Part shown: positions 8,684 through 17,896 of the stretch, one piece after another | Position numbering within the stretch: position 1 is the stretch's first letter | How the letters are laid out: each line of letters starts with the position of its first letter | NCBI GenBank assembly: GCA_030446805.1 | Contig: JAUJMO010000003.1 | Location: 62,001 to 126,000 of the forward strand | Direction: 5' to 3' | DNA from: Caulobacteraceae bacterium | GTDB lineage: Bacteria; Pseudomonadota; Alphaproteobacteria; Caulobacterales; Caulobacteraceae | DNA: 64,000 nucleotides | Position numbers and translations under genes: made by a program | The notes under the pieces: model-generated | The model's database searches: none | What the model saw: only the letters and a program-made list of their open reading frames with translations | Told to the model about the DNA's origin: nothing

Positions 8684-9195
8684 CAATCACCCTCGAAGAG
8701 GAAATCGATGCTGCGCCCAGCGTCCTCGCGCCCGAAAGATTGAAGCTCTACGCCCGCCAAGGGAGATCCGAGCATGAATTCGCGCAGCGCCAGACCCGAG
8801 GCGTCACCATCGGCGAGCACGGATTTGGAGCTCTCGTTAAGAACTTCGTCCAGCTCTCGGCGAACTCGCCGAAGCGCCGCCTCGTCCAAGCCGTCGTCGG
8901 CGGCGAAGGACACCGGCTTGGCGTAGGTGATCTGTCCCGTTTGCGGCGCACGGCGGATGAAACCGCGGCGCGCGAGCGCTTCGGCCCGGCTCCTCGCCTC
9001 GGCGCATCCTTCTCCGAAGAATTGCACTCCGAACAGGTCCCGTCGAGCTCGGGGCTGCGAGCTCGACCAGTACCTGACGCCTGGGCGAATCGGTTCCGAT
9101 CGCTGATACCGTCCGCTGGCGGCCCGGGTCGCCGGTGAGAGTTCAAGTACCGTCAGCACAGCCCCGGCACGTTCCTCGGCTCGACTCCCCAACAC
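8683..9195 (-). CDS. Uncharacterised protein, presumed partner/antitoxin of VapC
   Basis: 170 residues with a GTG start at 9195; much longer than the usual 70-90-residue antitoxin. I do not recognise the first 135 residues, which show no clear ribbon-helix-helix, AbrB or Phd N-terminal pattern. The end, with GSPLAGVELQ and then DAGRSIDFLFEGD, resembles the toxin-neutralising tail of Phd/VapB antitoxins (SPLAG, then a GR-x-[VI]D motif). Tight TGATG coupling to vapC supports a role as antitoxin. The N-terminal part might be a new DNA-binding module, a fusion, or an over-extended frame; shorter starts at internal GTG/TTG codons cannot be ruled out. Confidence 0.5.
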   Translation of the reverse strand: MLGSRAEERAGAVLTVLELSPATRAASGRYQRSEPIRPGVRYWSSSQPRARRDLFGVQFFGEGCAEARSRAEALARRGFIRRAPQTGQITYAKPVSFAADDGLDEAALRRVRRELDEVLNESSKSVLADGDASGLALREFMLGSPLAGVELQSFGREDAGRSIDFLFEGD

Positions 9196-9250
9196 CGCCC
9201 AACCTCAAATCACCAACATCCAATATGAAGTTCATAACAGACTTCGCTCT

Positions 9251-11497
9251 CTACAAAAAACTGTAAGGGTCGATGTCCACCGTCAGCCGGACCGAGCCGG
9301 GAGCCTTCACCCGCGCGCGCCAGGCGTTCACGAAGCCCTGCAGGTCGACCGTCCGGTCCGCACGCACCAGGAACCGCTTGCGCCGACGCCCCCGCACCAA
9401 GCCCAGCGGCGCGTCGGCCGGGCCGTACACCTCCACCCCCTCGGCGTCAGGCGTGGCGGCCGCCAGCGCGCCGACGTAGCGCTCCAGCGCCTCCGCATCC
9501 GGCCCGGACGCGATCAACGCCGCCAAGCGGCCGAAGGGCGGCAAGCCCGCCGCCTGCCGCTCGAACATCTCCGCGTTCAGGAAGGTCTCACGGTCACCGG
9601 TGACCAGGGCCTGCATGACGGAGTGCTCCGGCATCCAGGTCTGCAGCATGGCTCGTCCCGGCCGCTCCGCTCGCCCCGCCCGCCCCGAGGCCTGGGCCAG
9701 CAGCTGGAAAGTACGTTCGCCGGCCCGCAGGTCTCCGCCGCGCAGCCCGAGGTCCGCGTCCACCACCCCCACCAGGGTCAGCTTCGGAAAGTTGTGCCCC
9801 TTGGCCGCCGCCTGGGTGGCGACCATGACATCGATCCCGCCCGCCGCCATGCGCTCCACCATGGCGCGCGCCTGCTCGGCCCCGAACACGGTGTCGCTGC
9901 TGAAGATGGCCGTGCGCACCTCGGGAAAGCGCTCGCGCACCTCCTCCTCGACCCGCTCCACCCCCGGTCCGATCGACGTCAGGCGCCCCACGGCCCCGCA
10001 GTGCGGACAGCGTTCCGGCTTGGGCATGGAGAAGCCGGTCAGATGGCAGACCAGCCGCCCCGTGTAGCGATGCTCCACCAACCAGCTGTCCGTGTCCGGC
10101 GCCGTCAGCTTCTCCCCGCAAGCCGTGCAAAGCACCACGGGCGCATAGCCCCGCCGATTCAGGAACAGCAGCACCTGCTCGCCCCGCCCCAACGTCTCGA
10201 CCATGCTCTCCACCAGCGGCGGCGACAGCCAGCGCCCCCGCTCCGGGGGGGTCTCCCGCAGATCGATCAGCGACACCTCCGGCATCACCGCCGCCCCGTG
10301 CCGCGCCCCCAGCTTCAGCCAGCGATAGCGGCCCGCCTCGGCGTTCCTCAACGTCTCCAGCGAGGGGGTGGCCGAGGCCAGCACCACCGCAGCACCCTCG
10401 ATCTTGCCGCGCGCCACGGCGAAGTCCCGCGCGTGATAGATGAAGCCCTCTTCCTGCTTGTAGCTGCTGTCGTGCTCCTCATCGACGACGATCAGCCGCA
10501 GCTTCGAGAACGGCAGGAACAGCGCCGAGCGCGCCCCCACCACGATCCGCGCCTGGCCGGTGGCCACCGCCTCCCACACGCGCCGTCGCTTGGTTCCTGA
10601 AACGGCGCTGTGCCACTCTGCGGGCAGGACGCCGAAGCGCTCCTTGAACCGCGCCAGAACCGCTTGGGTCAGCGCGATCTCCGGCAACAACACCAGCACC
10701 TGCGCCCCCGGATCCGCCTCCAGCGCCGCCGCGACCGCCTCCAGATAGACCTCCGTCTTGCCCGACCCCGTCACTCCGTCCAGCAAGGCGACCGCGAACC
10801 CCGACGACTCGGCTCGCCGCCGATCCTCCCCCGCCCCCGAAATGCCCAGCGACAGGGCGGAGGGCGTGGGCCCACCCCGCCCGTCTTGCCCGCCGACCAA
10901 GGCCCTGAGCGCCTCGGCCGCCGCCGCCTGGCTGGCGTTCAGCACCGCCCCGGGTCGGCTCAGGTCCGGCTCCGGGAAGCTCGCCGGCTTCTCCACGGCC
11001 ACCCAATGGAGCGCCCCCTCCTCGACCAGCGACTTCACCACCGCTGCGCCCACGCCCGCCGCCCGCGCCAAGGGCGCCGCCCCCAGCGGACCCCTCTCCC
11101 GTGCGACCTCCAGCACCCGCAGCCGAGCATCCGTCAGCTTCCCGGGTTCGGCCCCCGTCACCGCCACCTTCCGCTCCGGCCGAGGCCGCGGGGCTCGGAG
11201 CCCCTTCAGGGCGATGGACAGGGCGCACCCCGGGGCATCGGCGCTGTACTTCGCCGCCCAACCGACGAACTCCAGCGTTCCCGGAGGTAGAGACGGCTCG
11301 TCCAGCCGGGCCTGCAGGGGCTTGAGCGGCCGGTTCACGCCCTCGCGCTGGCTCACGCCCAGCACCACCCCGTGCGCCTGCCGCGAGCCCAGCGGCGCGC
11401 AGACATGGTCGCCCGCAGCCACCTCCATGCCCTCCGGCACGGCGTAGTCGAAGGCCTCCTCCAGGGGCAGCGGCATTAGAACCTGGGCGACACGCAT
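9251..11497 (-). CDS. priA: Primosomal protein N' (replication restart helicase PriA)
   Basis: 748 residues. A 3'-to-5' superfamily 2 helicase that reloads the replisome at stalled forks. The N-terminal DNA-binding domain begins VAQVLMPLPLEEAFDYAVP. Helicase motifs include GVTGSGKTEVYL (motif I), DEEHDSSYKQ (DEAH-like motif II) and ASATPSLETL (motif III). The zinc module is CTACGEK ... VCHLTG ... CPHCG, with fewer cysteine pairs than the eight-cysteine cluster of E. coli PriA. The C-terminal part (ASGRAGR, FGRLAALIASG) is complete. It is followed by a short AT-rich gap containing GAAGT/ACTTC symmetry, a weak terminator candidate. Confidence 0.96.
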   Translation of the reverse strand: MRVAQVLMPLPLEEAFDYAVPEGMEVAAGDHVCAPLGSRQAHGVVLGVSQREGVNRPLKPLQARLDEPSLPPGTLEFVGWAAKYSADAPGCALSIALKGLRAPRPRPERKVAVTGAEPGKLTDARLRVLEVARERGPLGAAPLARAAGVGAAVVKSLVEEGALHWVAVEKPASFPEPDLSRPGAVLNASQAAAAEALRALVGGQDGRGGPTPSALSLGISGAGEDRRRAESSGFAVALLDGVTGSGKTEVYLEAVAAALEADPGAQVLVLLPEIALTQAVLARFKERFGVLPAEWHSAVSGTKRRRVWEAVATGQARIVVGARSALFLPFSKLRLIVVDEEHDSSYKQEEGFIYHARDFAVARGKIEGAAVVLASATPSLETLRNAEAGRYRWLKLGARHGAAVMPEVSLIDLRETPPERGRWLSPPLVESMVETLGRGEQVLLFLNRRGYAPVVLCTACGEKLTAPDTDSWLVEHRYTGRLVCHLTGFSMPKPERCPHCGAVGRLTSIGPGVERVEEEVRERFPEVRTAIFSSDTVFGAEQARAMVERMAAGGIDVMVATQAAAKGHNFPKLTLVGVVDADLGLRGGDLRAGERTFQLLAQASGRAGRAERPGRAMLQTWMPEHSVMQALVTGDRETFLNAEMFERQAAGLPPFGRLAALIASGPDAEALERYVGALAAATPDAEGVEVYGPADAPLGLVRGRRRKRFLVRADRTVDLQGFVNAWRARVKAPGSVRLTVDIDPYSFL

Positions 11498-11640
11498 CCG
11501 GCTTCGGCTTGCTCTAGAGTTTCCCGGCGTTGAAGCAGGTGTTGAACGGTGACCGCAGATGACCGCCTCTGCGCGGGATCCGAAAGCGGTCGCGCCGGAC
11601 CGGCCTATATGGGCCTGAATAGCCCCCAGAGGAATCGTCC

Positions 11641-12294
11641 ATGCAGCTCTTCCTAGATACCGCCGAGATCGACCTGCTGGGTGAGCTGGCCGAAACGGGG
11701 TTGGTGGACGGCGTCACCACCAATCCCTCGCTGATCGCCAAGTCCGGACGCAACTTCCTGTCCACCGTGGCCGAGATCGCTGAACTGGTCCCGGGCCCCG
11801 TTTCGGCCGAGGTGGCCGCCACCGACTTTCCCACGATGATGCTGGAAGGGCGCAAGCTGGCCGGCATCGCGGCCAATGTCGTGGTCAAGCTGCCCCTCAC
11901 CCTGGACGGCCTGCGCGCCACCCGCGAGTTCGCGATGGAGGGGATCAGCACCAATGTGACCCTGTGCTTCAGCCTGCCCCAGGCGCTGCTGGCGGCCAAG
12001 GCGGGCGCCACCTACGTTTCGCCCTTCATCGGCCGCCTGGACGACTTCGGCGCCCAAGGCGGCGAGCTGATCAACGAGATCCGGGCGGTCTACGACCAGT
12101 ACGATTTCGACACCGAAATCCTGGCGGCCTCCATCCGCAACCCCGCCCACGTCCGCGCAGCCGCACTGGCGGGCGCCGACTGCGCCACCCTGCCGCCTCC
12201 GGTGTTCCGCGAGCTCGTCAAGCACCCCTTAACCACGTCTGGGCTCAAACAGTTCTCCGAAGACTGGGCCGCAACGGGTCAGTCCATCCTGTGA
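11641..12294 (+). CDS. Transaldolase / fructose-6-phosphate aldolase family (short form)
   Basis: 217 residues, the size of the compact transaldolase subfamily (TalC/FSA). The Schiff-base lysine lies in VVVKLPLT (about residue 84), with [11 protein letters not shown] near the N-terminus, TNVTLCFS and SPFIGRLDD downstream. The enzyme transfers or releases a dihydroxyacetone unit in the pentose phosphate pathway; sequence alone does not separate transaldolase from fructose-6-phosphate aldolase activity. AGAGGAA lies just upstream of the ATG. It is followed after seven bases by the DUF484 gene and then xerC. Confidence 0.92.
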   Translation: MQLFLDTAEIDLLGELAETGLVDGVTTNPSLIAKSGRNFLSTVAEIAELVPGPVSAEVAATDFPTMMLEGRKLAGIAANVVVKLPLTLDGLRATREFAMEGISTNVTLCFSLPQALLAAKAGATYVSPFIGRLDDFGAQGGELINEIRAVYDQYDFDTEILAASIRNPAHVRAAALAGADCATLPPPVFRELVKHPLTTSGLKQFSEDWAATGQSIL

Positions 12295-12301
12295 TGGCCA
12301 G

Positions 12302-12979
12302 ATGGCAGCTGAGCGCGCGCACGCCCACCAAGGGATCGAGGAAGCCGACCTGCCGGCCTGGGACGCCGTGCGCAGCCTGCTGCTCCGCCGGCCGGACCTG
12401 ATCGCCGACGACGCCGACCTCCTTCGCGCGCTGGGCCTGCGCCCGGCCAATGTGATCGACTTCACCGCCCTGGCCCGGGTCGAGGCCGACCGCCAGGCCG
12501 AACACACCGCCCGCCAGGAGATCGAGGCCGTGGCCGAGGCGAACTACACCGCCCAGACCCAGTCCCAGACCGCTATCCTGGACCTGCTGGAGGCCCGCAA
12601 CAACGCCGACCTGGCCCACCGCCTGGACCTCGCCGCCCGCGAGCGCTTCGGCCTCCAGGGCGCTGTCCTGGCGGTGGAGACGCCCGGCCCCGTCCCGGCG
12701 GGCTGGCGCGAGCTGCCGGAAGGCGGGGTGGACGCCCTGCTGGGCGAAGGCGCCCTGCTCCGGCTGGGCCGCGTCCCCTTGGCCGACCACCTGTTCAAGG
12801 GCGCCGACCTCCCGGGCAGCGTGGCCCTGGTCGGAATCCACCCCTGGCCCCGCCGCCCAGGCCTCCTCGCCTTCAGCGCCGCCGACCCGGAAGACTTCAC
12901 GCCCGACATGGGCGCGGAACTCATCACGCACATCGCCGAAGTCGCCCAACGCATCGCCGCCCGCTGGCCGGTTCTTTGA
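12302..12979 (+). CDS. DUF484 family protein
   Basis: 225 residues. Opens with a helical segment (AVRSLLLRRPDLIADDADLLRALGL) and a coiled-coil-like middle, then a GAF-like domain, the arrangement of DUF484 proteins. These are commonly encoded next to xerC, as here: the stop TGA overlaps the xerC TTG start. Function is not known; the conserved context suggests a link with chromosome dimer resolution or with the cell cycle. Confidence 0.85.
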   Translation: MAAERAHAHQGIEEADLPAWDAVRSLLLRRPDLIADDADLLRALGLRPANVIDFTALARVEADRQAEHTARQEIEAVAEANYTAQTQSQTAILDLLEARNNADLAHRLDLAARERFGLQGAVLAVETPGPVPAGWRELPEGGVDALLGEGALLRLGRVPLADHLFKGADLPGSVALVGIHPWPRRPGLLAFSAADPEDFTPDMGAELITHIAEVAQRIAARWPVL

Positions 12980-13890
12980 CGGCCACCGAAGCCCTGGCCG
13001 CCTGGCTCCGCCACCTGGCTGAGGAGCGCCGCCTGTCGCCGCGAACGGTCGAGGCCTACACCGACTGCGTCGAGCCCTATCTCGCCTTCCTGGCCCGCCA
13101 CCGCGGGGAGGACTCGCTCTCAATTCAGGACCTGGGCCTCGTCACCGCGGCCGAGCTCCGGGCCTACTTGGCCATGCGTCGATCCGGCGAGCGCCCGCTG
13201 TGCGCCCGCTCCATCTCCCAGGCGCTGTCCGCCATCCGCACCTTCCACCGCTGGCTCGACCGCCGCCACGGCGTCGCCAACACCGCGATCGCGCTCGTCC
13301 GCGGGCCCCGCCTCCCGGCCGGCGTTCCCCGCCCCGTTTCCGAGGCGGCGGCCCGCACCCTGATCTCCGATGCGGCCGAGGGCGAGGTGGAGCCCTGGGA
13401 AGCGGCCCGAGACGCCGCCGTCCTCACCCTCCTCTACGGCTGCGGCCTGCGCATCTCCGAAGCCCTGTCGCTGCGCCGCGCCGACGTGCCCCCGCCCGAA
13501 GTCCTGCGCATCACCGGCAAGGGCGGCAAGATGCGCCTGGCGCCGGTGCTGCCGGTCGTGGCGGAGGCTTTGACGGCCTACGTCCGCCTCCTGCCCCATC
13601 CGGTCGCGCCCGCCGACCCGGTGTTCCGCGGCCGCAAGGGCGGCCCGCTGGGCCCCCGCGCGGTCCAGGCGCTCGTGGCCCGCCTGCGCGGCGCCCAAGG
13701 CCTCCCCAGCTCCGCCACGCCTCACGCGCTCCGCCACAGCTTCGCCACCCACCTTCTGGGCCGCGGTGCGGACCTCCGCTCCATCCAGGAGTTGCTGGGC
13801 CACGCCTCCCTGTCCACCACCCAACGCTACGCCGACGTGGACACCGCCTCCCTGCTGGCCGTCTACGGAGCGGCCCATCCGCGCGCCTGA
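12976..13890 (+). CDS. xerC: Tyrosine recombinase XerC
   Basis: 304 residues, the standard length. With XerD it resolves chromosome dimers at dif, under control of FtsK (also encoded in this window). The N-terminal SAM-like DNA-binding domain (LAAWLRHLAEERRLSPRT) is followed by the catalytic domain with Arg in YGCGLRISEAL, Lys in ITGKGGK, HxxR in HALRHSFATHLL, His in LGHASLSTT and the nucleophile Tyr in QRYADVD. The TTG start at 12976 overlaps the DUF484 stop codon. Confidence 0.94.
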   Translation: MTATEALAAWLRHLAEERRLSPRTVEAYTDCVEPYLAFLARHRGEDSLSIQDLGLVTAAELRAYLAMRRSGERPLCARSISQALSAIRTFHRWLDRRHGVANTAIALVRGPRLPAGVPRPVSEAAARTLISDAAEGEVEPWEAARDAAVLTLLYGCGLRISEALSLRRADVPPPEVLRITGKGGKMRLAPVLPVVAEALTAYVRLLPHPVAPADPVFRGRKGGPLGPRAVQALVARLRGAQGLPSSATPHALRHSFATHLLGRGADLRSIQELLGHASLSTTQRYADVDTASLLAVYGAAHPRA

Positions 13891-13958
13891 GGCGTCATCC
13901 GGCTTGCCGCGAGGCGAGAACCTCCCGATATTGCCCGCGTGACGCGAGCTCCCCTCTG

Positions 13959-15566
13959 ATGGCCAGGCCGACCGGGCGCGGCGCCCCCCTCGGCCGCCTG
14001 CTGTCGGGCTTGGCGGGCGGCCGCAACGCGACGGTCGACATTCCCGGCATCGACGCCGCGCTGCGTCCCGATCCCGAGCGGCTCAAGCGCGAGCTGGACG
14101 TGCTGGAAGCGGCGCGCGCCGACGGGCGCACCAACACCCCGCCCACCGCCAGTCGCACCCTGAACGAGCCGCAGCAACGCATCGTCGATCGGGTCGCGGA
14201 GGGCATGGCCCGCCTCAACCGCGCCACCGCGGAGGGCCTGGGCGAAGCGCTCATCGACGCTGGCCGACGCCTGCCCCGCACTCTGGACGAGGCCGCGGCC
14301 GCGGCCGCCATGGACGCACGCATCGCCTCGGTTCTGCATGATCGGCGCTCGGGCTTGGTCGAGCTCCGCGAAGCCGAGCTCGAGACCCGTCGCAACCTCA
14401 GCTACTTCCGCCGCCGCCACGGCTTGAACCGCGCGGCGAACTACCGCGCCTCCTCCCTGCTCTTCTTCGCCGTGATCATCGGCAGCCTGGTGCTCGAGAG
14501 CTTCGCCAACGCCTTTCTGCTGCGCCGCATCGCCGAACAGGGCCTGATCGGCGGCGTGGTGCTGGCCGCGCTGATCAGCGCGGTGAACGTGGCGCTGGGC
14601 GTCATCGCCGGGGGGGTCGGCTGGCGGCTGGTCGGCCACAAGTTCCCGCCCCAACGCCTGCTGGGCCTGTTCACCCTGATCCTGGCCCACAGCGGCGCCC
14701 TGCTCTGGAACCTCTTCGTCGCCCATTTCCGGGAAGTGGCCGAAGCCGCCGTCGCGGCCGGCACGCCGGACCTCGGCGGCTATACGGTCGATACGCTCCG
14801 TCATATCCGCCAGAATGGCTGGTTCGGCTTGTCGGGCCTCTTGTCCTGGGGCCTGTTCGCCATCGGCTTGGCCGTGCACCTGTTCGTCTCGCGCGAGGCC
14901 TGGGACGACATGGCCGACCGCTACTGGGACTATAAACGCTACGACCAGACCTATCGTCGGGCGCGGGGCGATTATGAGGACGCGGTCTCCGACGCCAAGG
15001 GCGCTGCGCTCGACGACGCCCGAGCTGTTCTGAACGATCTGGAGGACCAGCACGAACGGCAGGCCGCCGCCCGTGCGGAGATCGCGGAAATGGCGGAGCT
15101 GGCCGAGCGCCGCCTACAGGAGGCCCGTGACGCCGAGTCCGAATGGGTGCGCACCGGGGCCGCCCTGCTCCGGGCCTACCGCGACGAGAACCGCTTGGTC
15201 CGCACCGACCCGGCCCCCGCCTGGTTCGCCGACCAGCCGGTCGCGGACGACTTCCGCAACCCCGCCCTGGACGCGGAAGCCGAGCAGAGCCGCCGCGCCT
15301 CGGCCGACGCCGTGGCCTCCCTGCACAAGCTGGTCTCCGACGCGCAAAAGCTGCAAGACTTCAACGGAGACGTCCTGGGTCGCCTGAACGCCCGCTTGTC
15401 AGAACAGGTTGCGGGCCTGCTGGAGCGCATCGACGCGCTCAAGGCCACCATCGACACCGAGGCCGAGCGCAACCTCGCGGCTTCCACCGCCGCGGCGGCC
15501 CCCATCGCGGACCCCATCTCAGAGTCGCACGCCTCGCCCGAACCGGCCCGTGGCGCGCCGGCCTAG
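13959..15566 (+). CDS. Unrecognised four-helix membrane protein with coiled coils
   Basis: 535 residues from the ATG at 13959. Hydrophilic N-terminal part (1-160, helical), then four hydrophobic helices at about 166-187, 197-220, 232-256 and 287-309, then a long charged coiled-coil region (about 330-500) and an alanine/proline-rich tail. No enzyme motif was recognised. A WDDMADRYWDYKRYDQTYRRA stretch follows the last helix. It overlaps the next gene by 17 bases, so the two are one module, lying 69 bases after xerC. The topology suggests an inner-membrane scaffold with cytosolic helical arms. A longer open frame extends upstream through xerC, but that part is an out-of-frame shadow. Confidence 0.72.
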   Translation: MARPTGRGAPLGRLLSGLAGGRNATVDIPGIDAALRPDPERLKRELDVLEAARADGRTNTPPTASRTLNEPQQRIVDRVAEGMARLNRATAEGLGEALIDAGRRLPRTLDEAAAAAAMDARIASVLHDRRSGLVELREAELETRRNLSYFRRRHGLNRAANYRASSLLFFAVIIGSLVLESFANAFLLRRIAEQGLIGGVVLAALISAVNVALGVIAGGVGWRLVGHKFPPQRLLGLFTLILAHSGALLWNLFVAHFREVAEAAVAAGTPDLGGYTVDTLRHIRQNGWFGLSGLLSWGLFAIGLAVHLFVSREAWDDMADRYWDYKRYDQTYRRARGDYEDAVSDAKGAALDDARAVLNDLEDQHERQAAARAEIAEMAELAERRLQEARDAESEWVRTGAALLRAYRDENRLVRTDPAPAWFADQPVADDFRNPALDAEAEQSRRASADAVASLHKLVSDAQKLQDFNGDVLGRLNARLSEQVAGLLERIDALKATIDTEAERNLAASTAAAAPIADPISESHASPEPARGAPA

Positions 15567-16416
15567 GCCCCGCACGGGCGGGGGCCGCTCGTACAGCGCA
15601 CGGACCCCCGGATCTGCGCGCAAGGCGCAGGAGGATCGCCGCGCGCTGCTCATCCTGGGCTTCAGCGTGCTGGCCATCGTCGGGGCCGGCGGCCTGGCCT
15701 GGTTCAGCCGCACGCCAGCGCTCGACCCGGAAACCGGGTGCCCTCGCGGCCAAATCGTGCCGGAGGTCCACACGGTGGTTCTCGTCGACCAGACCGACGC
15801 GCTCTCGCCCCGGCAGATCGACTATGCGCGCTCCTTGATCCTGCTGGAGTACCAGCGCCTGCCGGTGGGCGCCCGCTTGACCGTCCGCCCTATCGACGCG
15901 GACCCGGACTCGGTGGCCCGCGACTTCTCCCGTTGCCGGGTGCGCCGGGGGAACGAGGTCGCGGGCGTGGCCACCAATCCCGACATGGTTGAGGCGGAGT
16001 TCCGCCGTTCGGTGGGTGATGCGCTCAACACCTACCTCGAAGACCTCGAAACCCAGGCCACCGCGGAGTCCTCGCCGATCGTGGAGACGGTCGAAACCGT
16101 GGCCGAGTCGCGGGACTTCGGCGCCAATGTCGAGGAACGCCGGCTGATCCTCATTTCCGACATGGCCCAGAACAGCGACCGGCTGGACCAGTACGCCACG
16201 CCCGGCGACTACCCCCTTGAGGCCGCCCGCCCTCTCCTGCCGCGGAACTTCAGGGACGTGGACGTGCGCATCCACTACCTGCGCCGGCCCGCCCTGGCCG
16301 AGCTGCAGGGCTCCTCCCACGAACGCTTCTGGCGCGGCTGGTTCACCGCCGCGGGCGCGAAAGTCCAGCTCGGCTGGGGCCTGCAGCTGGCCGAGGCCCC
16401 CGAGCCGGCCGGTTAG
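15550..16416 (+). CDS. Membrane-anchored von Willebrand factor A-like protein
   Basis: 288 residues from a GTG at 15550. A basic N-terminus precedes one transmembrane helix (about 32-52); the remainder should lie in the periplasm. The folded part begins VVLVDQTDALSPRQ (Asp80-Asp83), resembling the DxSxS-type metal site of vWA domains, and later has LILISDMAQNS, the usual second strand of that fold. A Cys lies at about 64 just after the helix. I know no named function; this type of protein is a candidate sensor or scaffold. Coupled to the upstream membrane protein; ends in a TTAG shared with the lpd stop on the opposite strand. Confidence 0.7.
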   Translation: MARRPRPRTGGGRSYSARTPGSARKAQEDRRALLILGFSVLAIVGAGGLAWFSRTPALDPETGCPRGQIVPEVHTVVLVDQTDALSPRQIDYARSLILLEYQRLPVGARLTVRPIDADPDSVARDFSRCRVRRGNEVAGVATNPDMVEAEFRRSVGDALNTYLEDLETQATAESSPIVETVETVAESRDFGANVEERRLILISDMAQNSDRLDQYATPGDYPLEAARPLLPRNFRDVDVRIHYLRRPALAELQGSSHERFWRGWFTAAGAKVQLGWGLQLAEAPEPAG

Positions 16417-17810
16417 GCCTGCATCGTCCAGCCTTCCACGCCCATCGCGGCCTGGCGAAGCGCCTCGGAGCGGGTGGGGTGCGGGTGACTGGTGCGCGCC
16501 ACATCCTCCGAAGCGGCGCCGAGCTCCATGGCGACGCAGTACTCGCCGATCATCTCGCCCACCTGGGGCCCGATCATGTGCACTCCCAGGATCCGGTCCG
16601 TCCGGGCGTCGGCCAGCACCTTCACAAAGCCCTCCCCTTCGTGGTTCACCTTGGCGCGGCTGTTGGCGGTGAAAGGGAACTTCCCGGCCTTGTAGGCGAT
16701 GCCCTTGTCCTTCAGCTCCTCCTCGGTCGCGCCCACCCAGGCCACCTCGGGCGAGGTGTAGATCACGCCGGGGATCACGCCGTAGTTCACGTGGCCGGCC
16801 TTGCCGGCGATGAGCTCGATGCAGGCCACGGCCTCGTCTTCGGCCTTGTGCGCCAGCATGGGCCCGGCGGTGACGTCGCCGATCACCCAAACGCCGGGCG
16901 CGGTGGTGCGGTAATGGTCATTGGGGATCATCCCGCGCTGGGTCTCGATGCCCACCGTCTCCAGCCCGAGCCCTTGGGTGTAGGGCCGCCGCCCGATGCC
17001 CACCAGCACCACGTCCGCCTCGACGGTCTCCGCTGCGCCGCCCGCGGCCGGCTCGACCGTCAGCAGCACGCGCGGCCCGCTCACGTCCGCCCCGGTGACC
17101 TTGGTTCCCAGCCGGAAGCTCATGCCCTGTTTGGTCAGCGAGCGCTGGAAGGTCTTGGCCACCTCCCCGTCCACGCCCGGCGTGATCCGGTCCAGGTATT
17201 CGATCACCTGCACCTCGGCCCCGAGCCTGCGCCAGACGCTCCCCAGCTCCAGCCCAATGATGCCCGCGCCGACCACCACCAGCTTCTTCGGCGTCTCGGG
17301 CAAGGCCAGGGCTCCGGTGGAGTCCACGATCCGGTTCTCGACGAAGCCCACGCCAGGCAGGGAGGTCGGCTCCGACCCCGTAGCGATCACGATGTTCCTG
17401 GCCTCGAGCTCCCGCTCCGACCCGTCGGCGGCGGTCACGACCACCTTGCCCGGCCCGGCGATGCGCCCACGCCCTTGGATCCACTCGGCCTTGTTCTTCT
17501 TGAACAGGAACTGGATGCCCTTGGTCAGGGCGCCCACGCTTTCGTCCTTCTGGGCGTGCATGGCGGGCAGGTCGAGCTGCGGATCGACGCGAATCCCCAG
17601 CTTGCCGAACTCCGTCCGCGCCGCCTCATACATCTCCGAGGCGTGCAGCAGCGCCTTGGACGGGATGCAGCCGACGTTCAGGCAGGTGCCGCCCAGAGTG
17701 CCGCGCATCTCCACGCAGGCGACCTTCATGCCCAGCTGACCCGCACGAATGGCGGCGTTGTAGCCGCCCGGCCCGCCTCCGATGATGACGACGTCGTACT
17801 GATCGGCCAT
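16413..17810 (-). CDS. lpdA: Dihydrolipoyl dehydrogenase (E3)
   Basis: 465 residues. FAD flavoprotein that reoxidises dihydrolipoamide of 2-oxoacid dehydrogenase complexes with NAD+. N-terminal FAD motif VVIIGGGPGGYNAA, redox-active disulfide GGTCLNVGCIPSK, NAD-binding VVVGAGIIGLELGSVW, and the C-terminal His-Glu dyad in SHPHPTRSEAL. The gene follows odhA and odhB on the same strand, so this copy probably serves 2-oxoglutarate dehydrogenase. An 86-base gap separates it from odhB. Confidence 0.97.
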   Translation of the reverse strand: MADQYDVVIIGGGPGGYNAAIRAGQLGMKVACVEMRGTLGGTCLNVGCIPSKALLHASEMYEAARTEFGKLGIRVDPQLDLPAMHAQKDESVGALTKGIQFLFKKNKAEWIQGRGRIAGPGKVVVTAADGSERELEARNIVIATGSEPTSLPGVGFVENRIVDSTGALALPETPKKLVVVGAGIIGLELGSVWRRLGAEVQVIEYLDRITPGVDGEVAKTFQRSLTKQGMSFRLGTKVTGADVSGPRVLLTVEPAAGGAAETVEADVVLVGIGRRPYTQGLGLETVGIETQRGMIPNDHYRTTAPGVWVIGDVTAGPMLAHKAEDEAVACIELIAGKAGHVNYGVIPGVIYTSPEVAWVGATEEELKDKGIAYKAGKFPFTANSRAKVNHEGEGFVKVLADARTDRILGVHMIGPQVGEMIGEYCVAMELGAASEDVARTSHPHPTRSEALRQAAMGVEGWTMQA

Positions 17811-17896
17811 GCCTGCGCCCTTGAAGAGAGGCGCGGAACCTAAGCCGGGCCGCTGCTAAATCAACTCAGGCGGCCGCTCGCCCGAGACGTTCGAGG

